A stretch of 64,000 nt of DNA from Sulfolobus sp. A20 (GTDB taxonomy: Archaea; Thermoproteota; Thermoprotei_A; Sulfolobales; Sulfolobaceae), in assembly GCF_001719125.1 (NCBI RefSeq), contig NZ_CP017006.1, positions 186,001 through 250,000 on the forward strand. The letters are read 5' to 3'. The notes beneath the pieces are model-generated. The model made no database searches. It was not told where the DNA came from and saw nothing but the letters and a program-made list of their open reading frames with translations. Position 1 is the stretch's first letter. Each line of letters starts with the position of its first letter. Below are positions 11,073-18,565 of this stretch, piece by piece. The position numbers were made by a program, and so were the translations under genes.

Positions 11073-12114
11073 TAGTTACATATTCATAAGCTTTCATAGC
11101 TGCAGCATATCCCTCAGTTATTGAGTCAGAGATTGTCTTAGGTCCTGTTATTGCCCCTGCTAAGAATACTCCTCTCCTAGCTGATTGTACTGGTAAGCTG
11201 TCTGGATCTAATGGCTTTACGAAACCATGTTCTTCTAGTTCTAAGCCTAATACTTTAGCCACTTGTTTTGATCCTAATCCTAATTCCATACCGTTAGCCA
11301 ATATTACCATATCATAAGGAACTACTAATGCCCTATTAAGGTTCATAGTGTCTTCTCCCTTGATTATAACAGTATCGTTAGGTCCTCTCATGAACTCGGA
11401 TATCCTACCCCTAATGAATCCTACTCTGTAATCTAACTGAGCCTTCCAGTATAATTTGTCTTCCATTAATCCATAAGTCCTTATATCCATGTAATAGATA
11501 TGTACAACAGCGTCTGGTATCCTCTGCTTTATTTCCATAGCCTGCTTGATTGACACAGCACAACATACTCTTGAACAGTAAGTGTTTCCAACTGTAGCAT
11601 CTCTTGAACCTACACATAATAATATCGCAACTCTCTTTGGAGGAGTTCCCTTAGTAGTGACTAACTTATTGTCATGAAGCATACCTTCTATGTCAGAAAT
11701 CTGATAAATGTTGGGTATAATGCCGTATCCATACTCGTATTTTCTCCTAGAATCAAAGTGCTCAAAACCTGAAGCTGCTATAATTGCGTTAAACTTTTCA
11801 GTGGTTAATTTTCCACTCTTATCTTTTATACCAACTTCGAAGCCATCTTGAACTGTTTTAACGTTTTCAACTATGCTTTCCTTATAAACTTTGACATTAC
11901 CGTTTTCCTCTACTGTTTTAACAAGAGGATCTATTACTTCAGATGCCGGTCTTAATTCTGGGAATAGTAAGCTATATTTTAACCTTTTAGGAGTACCTCC
12001 TAAGAAAGCTTCTCTCTCAACTACTGTAACATTTACCCCCATTCTAGCAAGTTCTTTGGTAGCAGATAATCCTGCTGGTCCCGCCCCTATAACTAGGATG
12101 GATTTATTAACCAT
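11008..12114 (-). CDS. hdrA: sHdr complex flavoprotein subunit HdrA
   Basis: 368-residue FAD subunit. N-terminal dinucleotide fold VIGAGPAGLSATKELARMG (8-26) with the acidic VVERE strand end, then the HdrA-specific iron-sulfur site C167, C180, C184 and C185 (CVGSRD..CSRVCC), and a C-terminal FAD motif GVFLAGAITGPKTISDSITE. It lacks the extra ferredoxin and thioredoxin-reductase-like domains of methanogen HdrA, as expected of the sulfur-oxidation (sHdr) type. AAAGGTGATTAA precedes the ATG. It should be the electron hub between the two HdrB/C pairs; the final electron acceptor is unknown. Confidence 0.93.
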   Translation of the reverse strand: MVNKSILVIGAGPAGLSATKELARMGVNVTVVEREAFLGGTPKRLKYSLLFPELRPASEVIDPLVKTVEENGNVKVYKESIVENVKTVQDGFEVGIKDKSGKLTTEKFNAIIAASGFEHFDSRRKYEYGYGIIPNIYQISDIEGMLHDNKLVTTKGTPPKRVAILLCVGSRDATVGNTYCSRVCCAVSIKQAMEIKQRIPDAVVHIYYMDIRTYGLMEDKLYWKAQLDYRVGFIRGRISEFMRGPNDTVIIKGEDTMNLNRALVVPYDMVILANGMELGLGSKQVAKVLGLELEEHGFVKPLDPDSLPVQSARRGVFLAGAITGPKTISDSITEGYAAAMKAYEYVTSGIWEDSDYYKKTAEAKVVHH

Positions 12115-12166
12115 TTAATCACCTTTTATACTTATTAGTTAAGATTTAAAAAACTTTATTTTAAAT

Positions 12167-13483
12167 TTATTTTCCAACTTGTTCCTTCTTATACCATTTA
12201 ACTCTATCTGGCAGCGATAGATAAAAGTCAATTTTCCTATGCTTGGGATATAAGTATTGTGGTTCGGCCTTACCTTCTCTTAGATCTTGTAAATACTGAA
12301 TGAATTTCTCTTTATAATCATCTACTGGAACGCCAATCTTCCTTAAGAACCCTTCCACGTCTGTAGCGTGCCAATGAATCTGAGCAATTACATAGGGATC
12401 AGCTCCCATAGCTAAAGCTGCGAACTGTGCATCTGCTAACACTGGTAAATTATAGTTAAACCCATGAGCTTTTCCTGCCCACTGGCTCTTATCTAACGTG
12501 GTTACACATCCAGTGTCAGAGGTCACGAATACGTCAGCATTACCTTCTTCCACAGCAGGAATTACTTTTTTGAATAACGCGAAACTTCTACTAAACTCTC
12601 TTTCTGTTAATATATGTCTAAATCCGAATCCACAGCAATCCCACCACGTGGAATAATCTACTAACTTAGCTCCGAAGTTTTGTACAGTTCCAGATGGTGC
12701 AGCTGGTCTTCTTCCTTGAAAGACTTCTGGATCATAAATAGTATCCTCTGGTACTAGCTTATATACGTGACAAGGTGTGTGAACAGCGGCTTTTATGTTA
12801 CTTAAGTCATATTTCTTCTGTTGGGCTGCTTTCTTACTCATAACGTATAACCATTCACTATAGTGTACAACCTCTTCTGGAATAACTATATCCATATCAA
12901 GTTTTCTCATTATAGGTCTTAGTTTATCCCTTATTTCCTTGTGTAAAATTATCATGTTTCTAACTTCTTTATAGTGTCCAAAAGACGTACCACAATGTAT
13001 TAACGGGAAGTAATCTGTTTCATAAGCTCTCCACATGTTTCTTACGTATACTCCAGCTAGGGCAACTGGATTAGAAGCTCCAGAGGCGTGATAATTCCAA
13101 CCCGTACATGAAGTCTGATGGGGCTCGTCTAGGTAATCAATTTCCAATTTATTCATTACCCAAAACACTGAAGTAGGATACCCTGGTATATGACCACATT
13201 GCCCACAACTCTTATGATGCCATAGCTTAGTAGTTGGAATCTTCTTTGGTTGACCATTCAATGTCTGATATTCCACGGGGTTGTTGTAAGGCTTTATATG
13301 ATGGACAATTATTTCACCCTTATCTTCTAGCTTATATAATTCTTCTTTAACATGCTCTAAACTATGAGGTGTACTATACTTATAAATTATCCTTTGATAA
13401 ACTTCGTCCCAATTTACTGTATCAGCCATTGGAAAAGCCTCTTCAATAGACTTTTGTAATTGTTTTTCTTCTTGTTGACTCAC
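12167..13483 (-). CDS. hdrB1: sHdr complex subunit HdrB1
   Basis: 438 residues, longer than HdrB2 because of an N-terminal extension of about 85 residues. The first cysteine module is altered: C93xxC96, then SCTG at 125-128 where CCG is expected, and C164. The second module is canonical: C238, C283-C284-G285, C326. So only the C-terminal CCG site looks able to hold a classic cluster, matching descriptions of sHdrB1. The start is GTG with GGGTG seven bases upstream. A 248-nt gap with a palindrome separates it from hdrC1, so it may have its own promoter. Confidence 0.9.
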   Translation of the reverse strand: MSQQEEKQLQKSIEEAFPMADTVNWDEVYQRIIYKYSTPHSLEHVKEELYKLEDKGEIIVHHIKPYNNPVEYQTLNGQPKKIPTTKLWHHKSCGQCGHIPGYPTSVFWVMNKLEIDYLDEPHQTSCTGWNYHASGASNPVALAGVYVRNMWRAYETDYFPLIHCGTSFGHYKEVRNMIILHKEIRDKLRPIMRKLDMDIVIPEEVVHYSEWLYVMSKKAAQQKKYDLSNIKAAVHTPCHVYKLVPEDTIYDPEVFQGRRPAAPSGTVQNFGAKLVDYSTWWDCCGFGFRHILTEREFSRSFALFKKVIPAVEEGNADVFVTSDTGCVTTLDKSQWAGKAHGFNYNLPVLADAQFAALAMGADPYVIAQIHWHATDVEGFLRKIGVPVDDYKEKFIQYLQDLREGKAEPQYLYPKHRKIDFYLSLPDRVKWYKKEQVGK

Positions 13484-13593
13484 AATTACACCCGATTAAT
13501 AATAGTTTTTTAGATTTATAAGCTTTATTTTAAAACTTCTTTATGGTAATGAGTACAAATAATTAACTAAATATTGAAATTTGGGGAATTAAC

Positions 13594-13615
13594 GTTAGTT
13601 ACAGATGTAACCAAC
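13594..13615. promoter_or_regulatory. 22-bp palindrome in the hdrC1-hdrB1 gap (candidate operator)
   Basis: GTTAGTTACA (13594-13603), a 2-base centre, then TGTAACCAAC (13606-13615): 9 of 10 positions are symmetric. It lies about 110 bp upstream of the hdrB1 start and about 115 bp past the hdrC1 stop. Dyad length and compact centre fit a dimeric winged-helix repressor site; the loop is too small for a simple terminator. The binder is not known. Confidence 0.45.
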
Positions 13616-13646
13616 CCTTTCATAGTAATATTATACAGTTTATATC

Positions 13647-13713
13647 TTTGAAAAAAGTTATAAAGAATAAGGAATAAGAAAAGTCTTTACATGTTTGAAA
13701 AAGTTATAAAGAA
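13647..13713. repeat. Direct repeat pair TTTGAAAAA(A)GTTATAAAGAA
   Basis: Two near-identical copies at 13647-13667 and 13694-13713, 47 bp apart, differing by one A in the A-run. They lie in the 3' region of hdrC1 (minus strand) and beside the palindrome. They could be regulator half-sites or a decayed duplication. Confidence 0.5.
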
Positions 13714-13731
13714 AAGTCGTTTTAATTCTCT

Positions 13732-14583
13732 TTATAGGTCTAACCAACTATCTGGTAATTCGTCTTCATTGAGTTCTCCTTTCTCCCACTTCTCCTTAAT
13801 TTCTTCTAGCTGCTGCTTTCTTTCTTCATATATATCCATAATCATATCATATAAATCCTTATCAACATTCTTAATCGAGTCTAAGACCCCAGCTTCTACA
13901 AAAATTGTCATCATCTCAACAGCGGTCTGTAGTGATGCGTGCCAACCTATATCAGTCCTTTGCAATAAATCAACTGGAACTGCTTTTCTATAAACATCCA
14001 TGTTCTTAGATTCCTCAACGGCTTGAGGTCCCCAATCAGGAAAAGCGTCAGGCTGTATCATATCAGGGGTAACTTGATTACCCATAGTTATTACTGTTAA
14101 TAATACCCTTCTATAGGGAGCCAAGATCTGCTTTGCTGATTCTAACCCAAATTTTACTGCATATTCTCTAAGTAGCATTATTAACCCGGCTATTTCGTTA
14201 TTGAATGGACACCTCATAGAACAAGTATAACACTGGACACAAGCCCACACTTTTTTATTCACAAATTCCCAAATCTTATCAACAGCGTCCCTCATCATGT
14301 ATTGAATCATTTCTCTGGGACCAAAATCATAGAACTTGGCAGCAGGACAACCAGAAGTACACACACCACAATTCAAACATCCTCTAAGATATTCATTATA
14401 TCTAAAATCACTTTTTACTGCTTCCCAGAATTTCTTTGCTAAATCCCTTTCCTCAGGTTTTAAGTTACTTATTAAGTTCCTATCCTCTTCCGGCAATGAT
14501 TCTTGAACTTCATAAGCCATATCTAAAAATCTGGGATCGTCCGGGAGAGCTGGTAATAAAGTTTTAGTAGCCATCCATCCCAC
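13732..14583 (-). CDS. hdrC1: sHdr complex subunit HdrC1
   Basis: 283-residue iron-sulfur subunit and first gene of the core hdr series. Two [4Fe-4S] motifs: C69-C72-C75-C79 (CLNCGVCTSGCPAAKF) and C115-C118-C121-C125 (CVQCYTCSMRCPF). It carries longer N- and C-terminal parts than HdrC2; the last 40 residues are a charged helix. Start is GTG 14583 or ATG 14574; an ATTTATAAG box about 28 bp upstream of 14583 fits a leaderless or near-leaderless transcript. The TATA box implies a promoter separate from tusA/dsrE. Confidence 0.9.
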   Translation of the reverse strand: MGWMATKTLLPALPDDPRFLDMAYEVQESLPEEDRNLISNLKPEERDLAKKFWEAVKSDFRYNEYLRGCLNCGVCTSGCPAAKFYDFGPREMIQYMMRDAVDKIWEFVNKKVWACVQCYTCSMRCPFNNEIAGLIMLLREYAVKFGLESAKQILAPYRRVLLTVITMGNQVTPDMIQPDAFPDWGPQAVEESKNMDVYRKAVPVDLLQRTDIGWHASLQTAVEMMTIFVEAGVLDSIKNVDKDLYDMIMDIYEERKQQLEEIKEKWEKGELNEDELPDSWLDL

Positions 14584-14639
14584 AGTATAAGATTAAGCCC
14601 AGAAACTTATAAATTTTATTAATAAAAAAGAAACGTAAC

Positions 14640-14882
14640 TTACTTCACTCTTTTAATTAATATTCTAGTTACACCATTATCTTGCTTAATATCCAATATC
14701 TGATTACCAGTCCTCCTAGCCCAAGCCTCAATATCTGGCTTAGCAGCAGGGTCAGTAGCTAAAACCTCCAAAACCTCACCAACATTAATCTGCTTAATAG
14801 CCTTAGCAGTCTCCAAAACGGGACCAGGGCAATACATACCCCTAACATCCAAAGTCTTAGAAATCCTAAGCTCTGACACCAA
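14640..14882 (-). CDS. tusA: TusA family sulfur carrier protein
   Basis: 80 residues, the normal length for TusA. The sulfur-accepting cysteine is C18 in DVRGMYCPGPVLETAKAI (CPxP-type motif), followed by the DPAAKPDIEAWARRTG helix typical of the family. Start TTG with GGGGTG upstream, 12 nt after the dsrE stop, so dsrE-tusA is one unit placed just before hdrC1. In sulfur oxidisers TusA receives persulfide or thiosulfonate sulfur from DsrE-type proteins and hands it toward the sHdr/LbpA machinery, as shown for the Metallosphaera homologues. Confidence 0.93.
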   Translation of the reverse strand: MVSELRISKTLDVRGMYCPGPVLETAKAIKQINVGEVLEVLATDPAAKPDIEAWARRTGNQILDIKQDNGVTRILIKRVK

Positions 14883-14894
14883 GAAACACCCCTG

Positions 14895-15326
14895 TTAAAT
14901 GAATAAAGTTATTCCGCCTTCTGCTCTGTCTAAGAAGGTAGCTACACCAACTACGTCATCTACAAACTCCGCTAGATCTTCCCTTTTTATTCCGAAGAAT
15001 TCCATAGTCGTGGAGCAAGCAAATACTTTGACCTCTCCTACTTCTTTAGCTTGTTGAACTAACTGGTGCCACATTGGATACTTCATTTCTTGCATTCTCT
15101 TCATCATCATTGGACCCATCTGTTCGTAATTCTTATCTATTGGAGGAGGAGTTTGACTTGTTAAACTTCTCTTTGATATTGCTTGTAACCCCCAGAACGT
15201 GAAAAATAAGTTTACCTCGTACCCAGAAGCAGCTGCACCTGAGGTTAATATCCCTACTGGCATCAGTTTATCTATAGTACCGGAGAATACTATTATGGAT
15301 AGTTTTTTCTTCTTTTCTTCTGCCAC
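14895..15326 (-). CDS. dsrE: DsrE-like sulfurtransferase (DsrE3 type)
   Basis: 143 residues of the DsrE/F-like fold. The putative sulfur-binding residue is C104 in VKVFACSTTMEFFGI, the only cysteine in the protein. The N terminus is lysine-rich (EEKKKKLS) then IIVFSGTIDKLMPVGIL, and the protein ends in a strand GGITLFI as in the family. GTG start at the AGGTG site. It is transcribed away from a second DsrE-like gene (15581) across a 245-bp shared promoter region and leads into tusA. It probably donates or accepts sulfane or thiosulfonate sulfur with TusA. Confidence 0.9.
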   Translation of the reverse strand: MAEEKKKKLSIIVFSGTIDKLMPVGILTSGAAASGYEVNLFFTFWGLQAISKRSLTSQTPPPIDKNYEQMGPMMMKRMQEMKYPMWHQLVQQAKEVGEVKVFACSTTMEFFGIKREDLAEFVDDVVGVATFLDRAEGGITLFI

Positions 15327-15580
15327 CTAAAATCCCCTTTTTAACTTTTTCATTTTTAAGTTATTAAGCTTTTCGCTTTTCATATATTTCAAATATTTCA
15401 CATTTTAATAAATATATTATGTTAGAATTAACTCACACACTTTATTACTTTTCGTTATGTGTGAACTGACCTCCTTTTCACCTTGGGGCTATCTGTGTCT
15501 CCGTTTTACCGCATACCTTTAACATTTGATAAATAAAAAATTTAAGTAAGTTCATTTTAAATTATAGTTGAGTGGGAAGT
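15327..15580. promoter_or_regulatory. Divergent promoter region between two dsrE genes
   Basis: The region controls both arms of the sulfur locus. On the plus side TTTTAAAT (~15555) lies 26 bp before ATG 15581. On the minus side a CTTAAAAATG box (~15350-15360) precedes the GTG of dsrE. Between them is a less AT-rich block (about 15455-15525, containing CTCCTTTTCACC and GTGTCTCCGTTTTACC) of unknown role; the short GTGTGA/TCACAC arms around 15430-15470 are weakly symmetric. Confidence 0.4.
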
Positions 15581-15982
15581 ATGGAACAAGCACAGACTCA
15601 AAGTCAAGAGCAGGAACAGAAGAAAAAAGTATTAATTGTAGTTACTCATGGACCCGAAGATCTTGATAGAACGTATGCACCATTATTTATGGCATCTATT
15701 GCTGCTTCAATGGAATATGAAACGTCAGTCTTCTTCATGATAAAGGGACCAAAGCTATTAGACAAGAAATGGCAAGAAGAAGAGAGAAAGAAAGGTAACA
15801 ATCCATTTATACACTTCTTCGACATGGCTAAGGATAACGGAGTTAAAATGTATGTATGCATTCAAAGTCTTAAGGATATGTGCCACATGAAGGAAGATGA
15901 TGTTGTAGATGGAATTGAATTAGTAGGAGGATCTACGTTAATAGATTTAACAATGGATGCTGATAGAACATTGTTCTTCTGA
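15581..15982 (+). CDS. Second DsrE-like protein (DsrE3B type)
   Basis: 133 residues from ATG 15581; an in-frame GTG three codons earlier is possible. A Gln/Glu-rich leader is followed by a DsrE-like fold: [32 protein letters not shown], and [22 protein letters not shown] with two cysteines about eight residues apart in the position of the DsrE active cysteine. It starts the plus-strand operon with lpd (6-nt gap). Likely another sulfur carrier/transferase. Two different DsrE proteins in one locus are usual in Sulfolobales. Confidence 0.85.
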   Translation: MEQAQTQSQEQEQKKKVLIVVTHGPEDLDRTYAPLFMASIAASMEYETSVFFMIKGPKLLDKKWQEEERKKGNNPFIHFFDMAKDNGVKMYVCIQSLKDMCHMKEDDVVDGIELVGGSTLIDLTMDADRTLFF

Positions 15983-15988
15983 TCAAGC

Positions 15989-17338
15989 ATGGAATATGAT
16001 GCTGTGATAGTGGGCGGAGGAACCGCTGGCTATGTGGCAGGGAGTGTATTAGCTAGAAGTAGAAAAAAAGTACTAGTAGTAGAGAAGAATAAGTTCGGTG
16101 GAGTATGTGTAAACTATGGTTGTGTGCCAAGCATTTTTCTTTACGATGTAACTTTTTTATTAAATAGATTGAGAGAGCTAGGTTTTTATTTAGGATTAAA
16201 CATAAGTGCAGAGCTTAATGAAAACTTATTTTTTAGGAGGAATGAGATAGTAGAATACTTATCCAATGCTGGTAAAAAATTAATTGAAGACTCAGGAGGA
16301 GATACTCTATTTGGAGAGGCTAAAGTTATCTCACCAAATGAAATAGAAGTGGATAGTAAGATAATAAGATTTAAAAAATTAATTATAGCAAGTGGGTCAT
16401 CTCCTAGTCCACCAGATTTAGAAGGAGTCAATAATGCTATCAATGAAGATGAAGCTGTAAACCTAAATTATGTACCTAACTCTATGATAGTAATAGGCGG
16501 AGGATTTGCAGGTGTAGAGATCTCTCAATTCTTTGTAAGACTAGGATCTAATGTGACTCTAGTAACAAGGAGTTCAATTCTTAGATGTGTCCCAGAGGAC
16601 GCTAGAAAGGTGATTAGAGAGTCATTGGAATTTGATGGGATAGAAATTATAGAAAATACTTTTATCAAAAAAATTGAAAATAAAAAAGTTATAATAAATG
16701 ATAATAGAGAGATAAATGGAGAAGTAGTAATATATGCCACTGGCAGGAAGCCAAATTTTCCAATAGGAATTGAAAAGTTAGGATTAAACATTTCTCCCAA
16801 TGGTATTAAAACTGATAAGTTTAGAAGAGCTTTAGAAAACGTTTACGCAATAGGAGACGTGGTAGATAAAACTAATAAGACTGCACACTCTGCAATGTTA
16901 GATGCAATAATTGCCTCATTACACATATTAGGAGATAATAGACTGATGAGCGTGATAGACCAATTCAATTTTAAAATACCACAGGTCGTTTATACTGATC
17001 CCCAAGTCGGTGTAGTGGGAGATGTGAGGGAAGCAAGGAAATTTGAGACGTTCCCGTTCAATGCTACAACGAGGGCTATAATTGGAGGATTAAGAGAGGG
17101 CTACGTTAAAATCGGTGTTAATGATAGGGATGAGATAGTTTTTGGAGAGGTTGTAGGAAAAAATGCAGAGGAGTTAATTAATATCCTCACTATTGCTGTG
17201 AATTTAAAACTAAGTGTGGAAAAATTGGCTTTGCTTCCGTTTATTCATCCCTCTTTCTCAGAGGCAATAACTAATTCAGCGAAGAGCTTTTTTGATTTGG
17301 ATGTGGATAGATATAAGAGTAAGGATGAGCTTAAATGA
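15989..17338 (+). CDS. lpd: Dihydrolipoamide dehydrogenase-like flavoprotein
   Basis: 449 residues, pyridine nucleotide-disulfide oxidoreductase. FAD fold IVGGGTAGYVAGSVLARS; redox cysteines C40 and C45 in GGVCVNYGCVPS; NAD fold MIVIGGGFAGVEISQFFVRLG; second FAD strand VYAIGDVV; C-terminal active-site HPSFSEA with catalytic His/Glu. The residue after CVPS is Ile, not the Lys usual in Lpd. In this setting it should re-oxidise the dihydrolipoyl group of LbpA, transferring electrons to NAD+. It is co-transcribed with the DsrE-like gene and overlaps the next gene by 14 nt. Confidence 0.9.
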   Translation: MEYDAVIVGGGTAGYVAGSVLARSRKKVLVVEKNKFGGVCVNYGCVPSIFLYDVTFLLNRLRELGFYLGLNISAELNENLFFRRNEIVEYLSNAGKKLIEDSGGDTLFGEAKVISPNEIEVDSKIIRFKKLIIASGSSPSPPDLEGVNNAINEDEAVNLNYVPNSMIVIGGGFAGVEISQFFVRLGSNVTLVTRSSILRCVPEDARKVIRESLEFDGIEIIENTFIKKIENKKVIINDNREINGEVVIYATGRKPNFPIGIEKLGLNISPNGIKTDKFRRALENVYAIGDVVDKTNKTAHSAMLDAIIASLHILGDNRLMSVIDQFNFKIPQVVYTDPQVGVVGDVREARKFETFPFNATTRAIIGGLREGYVKIGVNDRDEIVFGEVVGKNAEELINILTIAVNLKLSVEKLALLPFIHPSFSEAITNSAKSFFDLDVDRYKSKDELK

Positions 17339-17669
17339 CTACTTAAAGAAGAAGGGTTTTTCGTTAACCAAGCATAACGAGATGGAAAAGGTTGTAATGG
17401 ATGACTACGAATTTTACATAGCTAATGGCAATACTGTTCTATTACCTATACCCCTACCTACTGGGAAAGAAAGTTTAGATGATTTAGTGAGCATGGGAAT
17501 CAAATACGCTAGAGCCTCACGAATTGCTCAAGGATTAGGATCACCTTTAGAATATGAACTAAAGGGGTCTATAGTATATGTTATCAAAAAATATGGAAAT
17601 AGACAAGATTTAGAAAGCGGAATTATTAAGTCATTAGAGGGAATAGAAAGTTTGAGGTATTTCTTATGA
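17325..17669 (+). CDS. Hypothetical protein in the lpd operon
   Basis: 114 residues from ATG 17325 (MSLNDYLKKKGF), overlapping lpd by 14 nt; an upstream in-frame TTG at 17292 is less likely. No cysteines and no recognised domain. The central part reads DYEFYIANGNTVLLPIPLP and later YARASRIAQGLGSPLEYELKGSIVYVIKKYG, suggesting a small alpha/beta fold. The stop overlaps the following glutaredoxin-like gene (ATGA), so the three are translationally coupled and probably serve the same sulfur-redox function. Confidence 0.65.
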   Translation: MSLNDYLKKKGFSLTKHNEMEKVVMDDYEFYIANGNTVLLPIPLPTGKESLDDLVSMGIKYARASRIAQGLGSPLEYELKGSIVYVIKKYGNRQDLESGIIKSLEGIESLRYFL

Positions 17670-18211
17670 GTTACGATTACATTATTAAACAATACTCTTC
17701 TGCAATAAAACCTAATGTAAAGATTCTTCAATGTAAGGGAGATGATTTGTTCGATAATATGAAAAGTTTTCTAAATATCGAAAAACTTAACAACTGTGAA
17801 AAACCAGTGGTAAAGGTAGTTAAGGATAGTAGAACAATATTTACCTATCATGGACTGCCTATTGTTAACGAACTTTGGCCTTTCCTTAATGCGCTTGTCA
17901 GACTTTCTAACGATGTAATTCACTTAGAAGAAAAGGAGTTAGAGTTAGCAAAGCAGATAAGGGGAAACTTAAAACTATTTGTCACTCCAGATTGTACTAA
18001 ATGTCCAATTACTGCAGAATTTCTCTATCAAGTTGCTCAAGTTAATGAAAACATTAACTTGGAAATATATGATGTAACTGAATATGAAGATGTTAAAGAA
18101 AAGTATAGGGTATTAAGTGTACCTAAGATAATTTATAACGATAAAGTAGAAATTCCTGGAACGTTTCCTACGCTAATGATACTTAAGATGATATTGAAAG
18201 CTCATCAATAG
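17666..18211 (+). CDS. Glutaredoxin/thioredoxin-fold protein with CTKC
   Basis: 181 residues. The C-terminal half is a thioredoxin/glutaredoxin fold: LKLFVTPDCTKCPITAEFLYQVA with redox motif C-T-K-C (~109-112), then VTEYEDVKEKYRVLSVPKIIYNDKVEIPG, where VP is the conserved cis-proline. The N-terminal half looks like a degenerate second thioredoxin-like domain without the CxxC (as in protein-disulfide oxidoreductases). It follows lpd and a small unknown gene in the same operon, so it may link the lipoamide dehydrogenase to thiol pools. Confidence 0.8.
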   Translation: MSYDYIIKQYSSAIKPNVKILQCKGDDLFDNMKSFLNIEKLNNCEKPVVKVVKDSRTIFTYHGLPIVNELWPFLNALVRLSNDVIHLEEKELELAKQIRGNLKLFVTPDCTKCPITAEFLYQVAQVNENINLEIYDVTEYEDVKEKYRVLSVPKIIYNDKVEIPGTFPTLMILKMILKAHQ

Positions 18212-18518
18212 TAATTGCCTTAACTCCTAATTCTTTAGCTTTTTCTATAACTAATCTATCATTTGCTATTAGTATGGCGTTTAACTCTAATGCTACCATT
18301 ATAGCCTCTGACTCATAGGAAGGCAAATCATCTACCTTGGGAGGTTTGTGAGAAAACGCTCTAACTGTAACACCATTATCTAAAGCATAATCTATGTCTA
18401 TATTGTTCTTTATCGCAAATGAAACTCCTAATGTCGTAATTATTAGTTTGTAGTTCTTAGCTACCTTTATAATATCCTTTAATTTCTCGAATGAGCTAGG
18501 AGAGATAACTGCAAACAT
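18183..18518 (-). CDS. PIN-like domain protein
   Basis: About 111 residues from ATG 18518 (MFAVISPSSFEKLKDI); a TTG at 18578 would add 20 residues but collides with the DUF1641 gene start. The C-terminal half is PIN-like: LPSYESEAIMVALELNAILIANDRLVIEKAKELGVKAITIDEL, with the acidic ..D.. positions of VapC-type nucleases, but the N-terminal catalytic Asp is not evident, so it may be a truncated or degenerate member. The 3' end overlaps the glutaredoxin-like gene by 29 nt. No antitoxin partner is adjacent. Confidence 0.6.
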   Translation of the reverse strand: MFAVISPSSFEKLKDIIKVAKNYKLIITTLGVSFAIKNNIDIDYALDNGVTVRAFSHKPPKVDDLPSYESEAIMVALELNAILIANDRLVIEKAKELGVKAITIDELSISS

Positions 18519-18565
18519 ATTAAATATATAAGTTCCAGATATTAAATAATCTAGGGTAGTACTGA

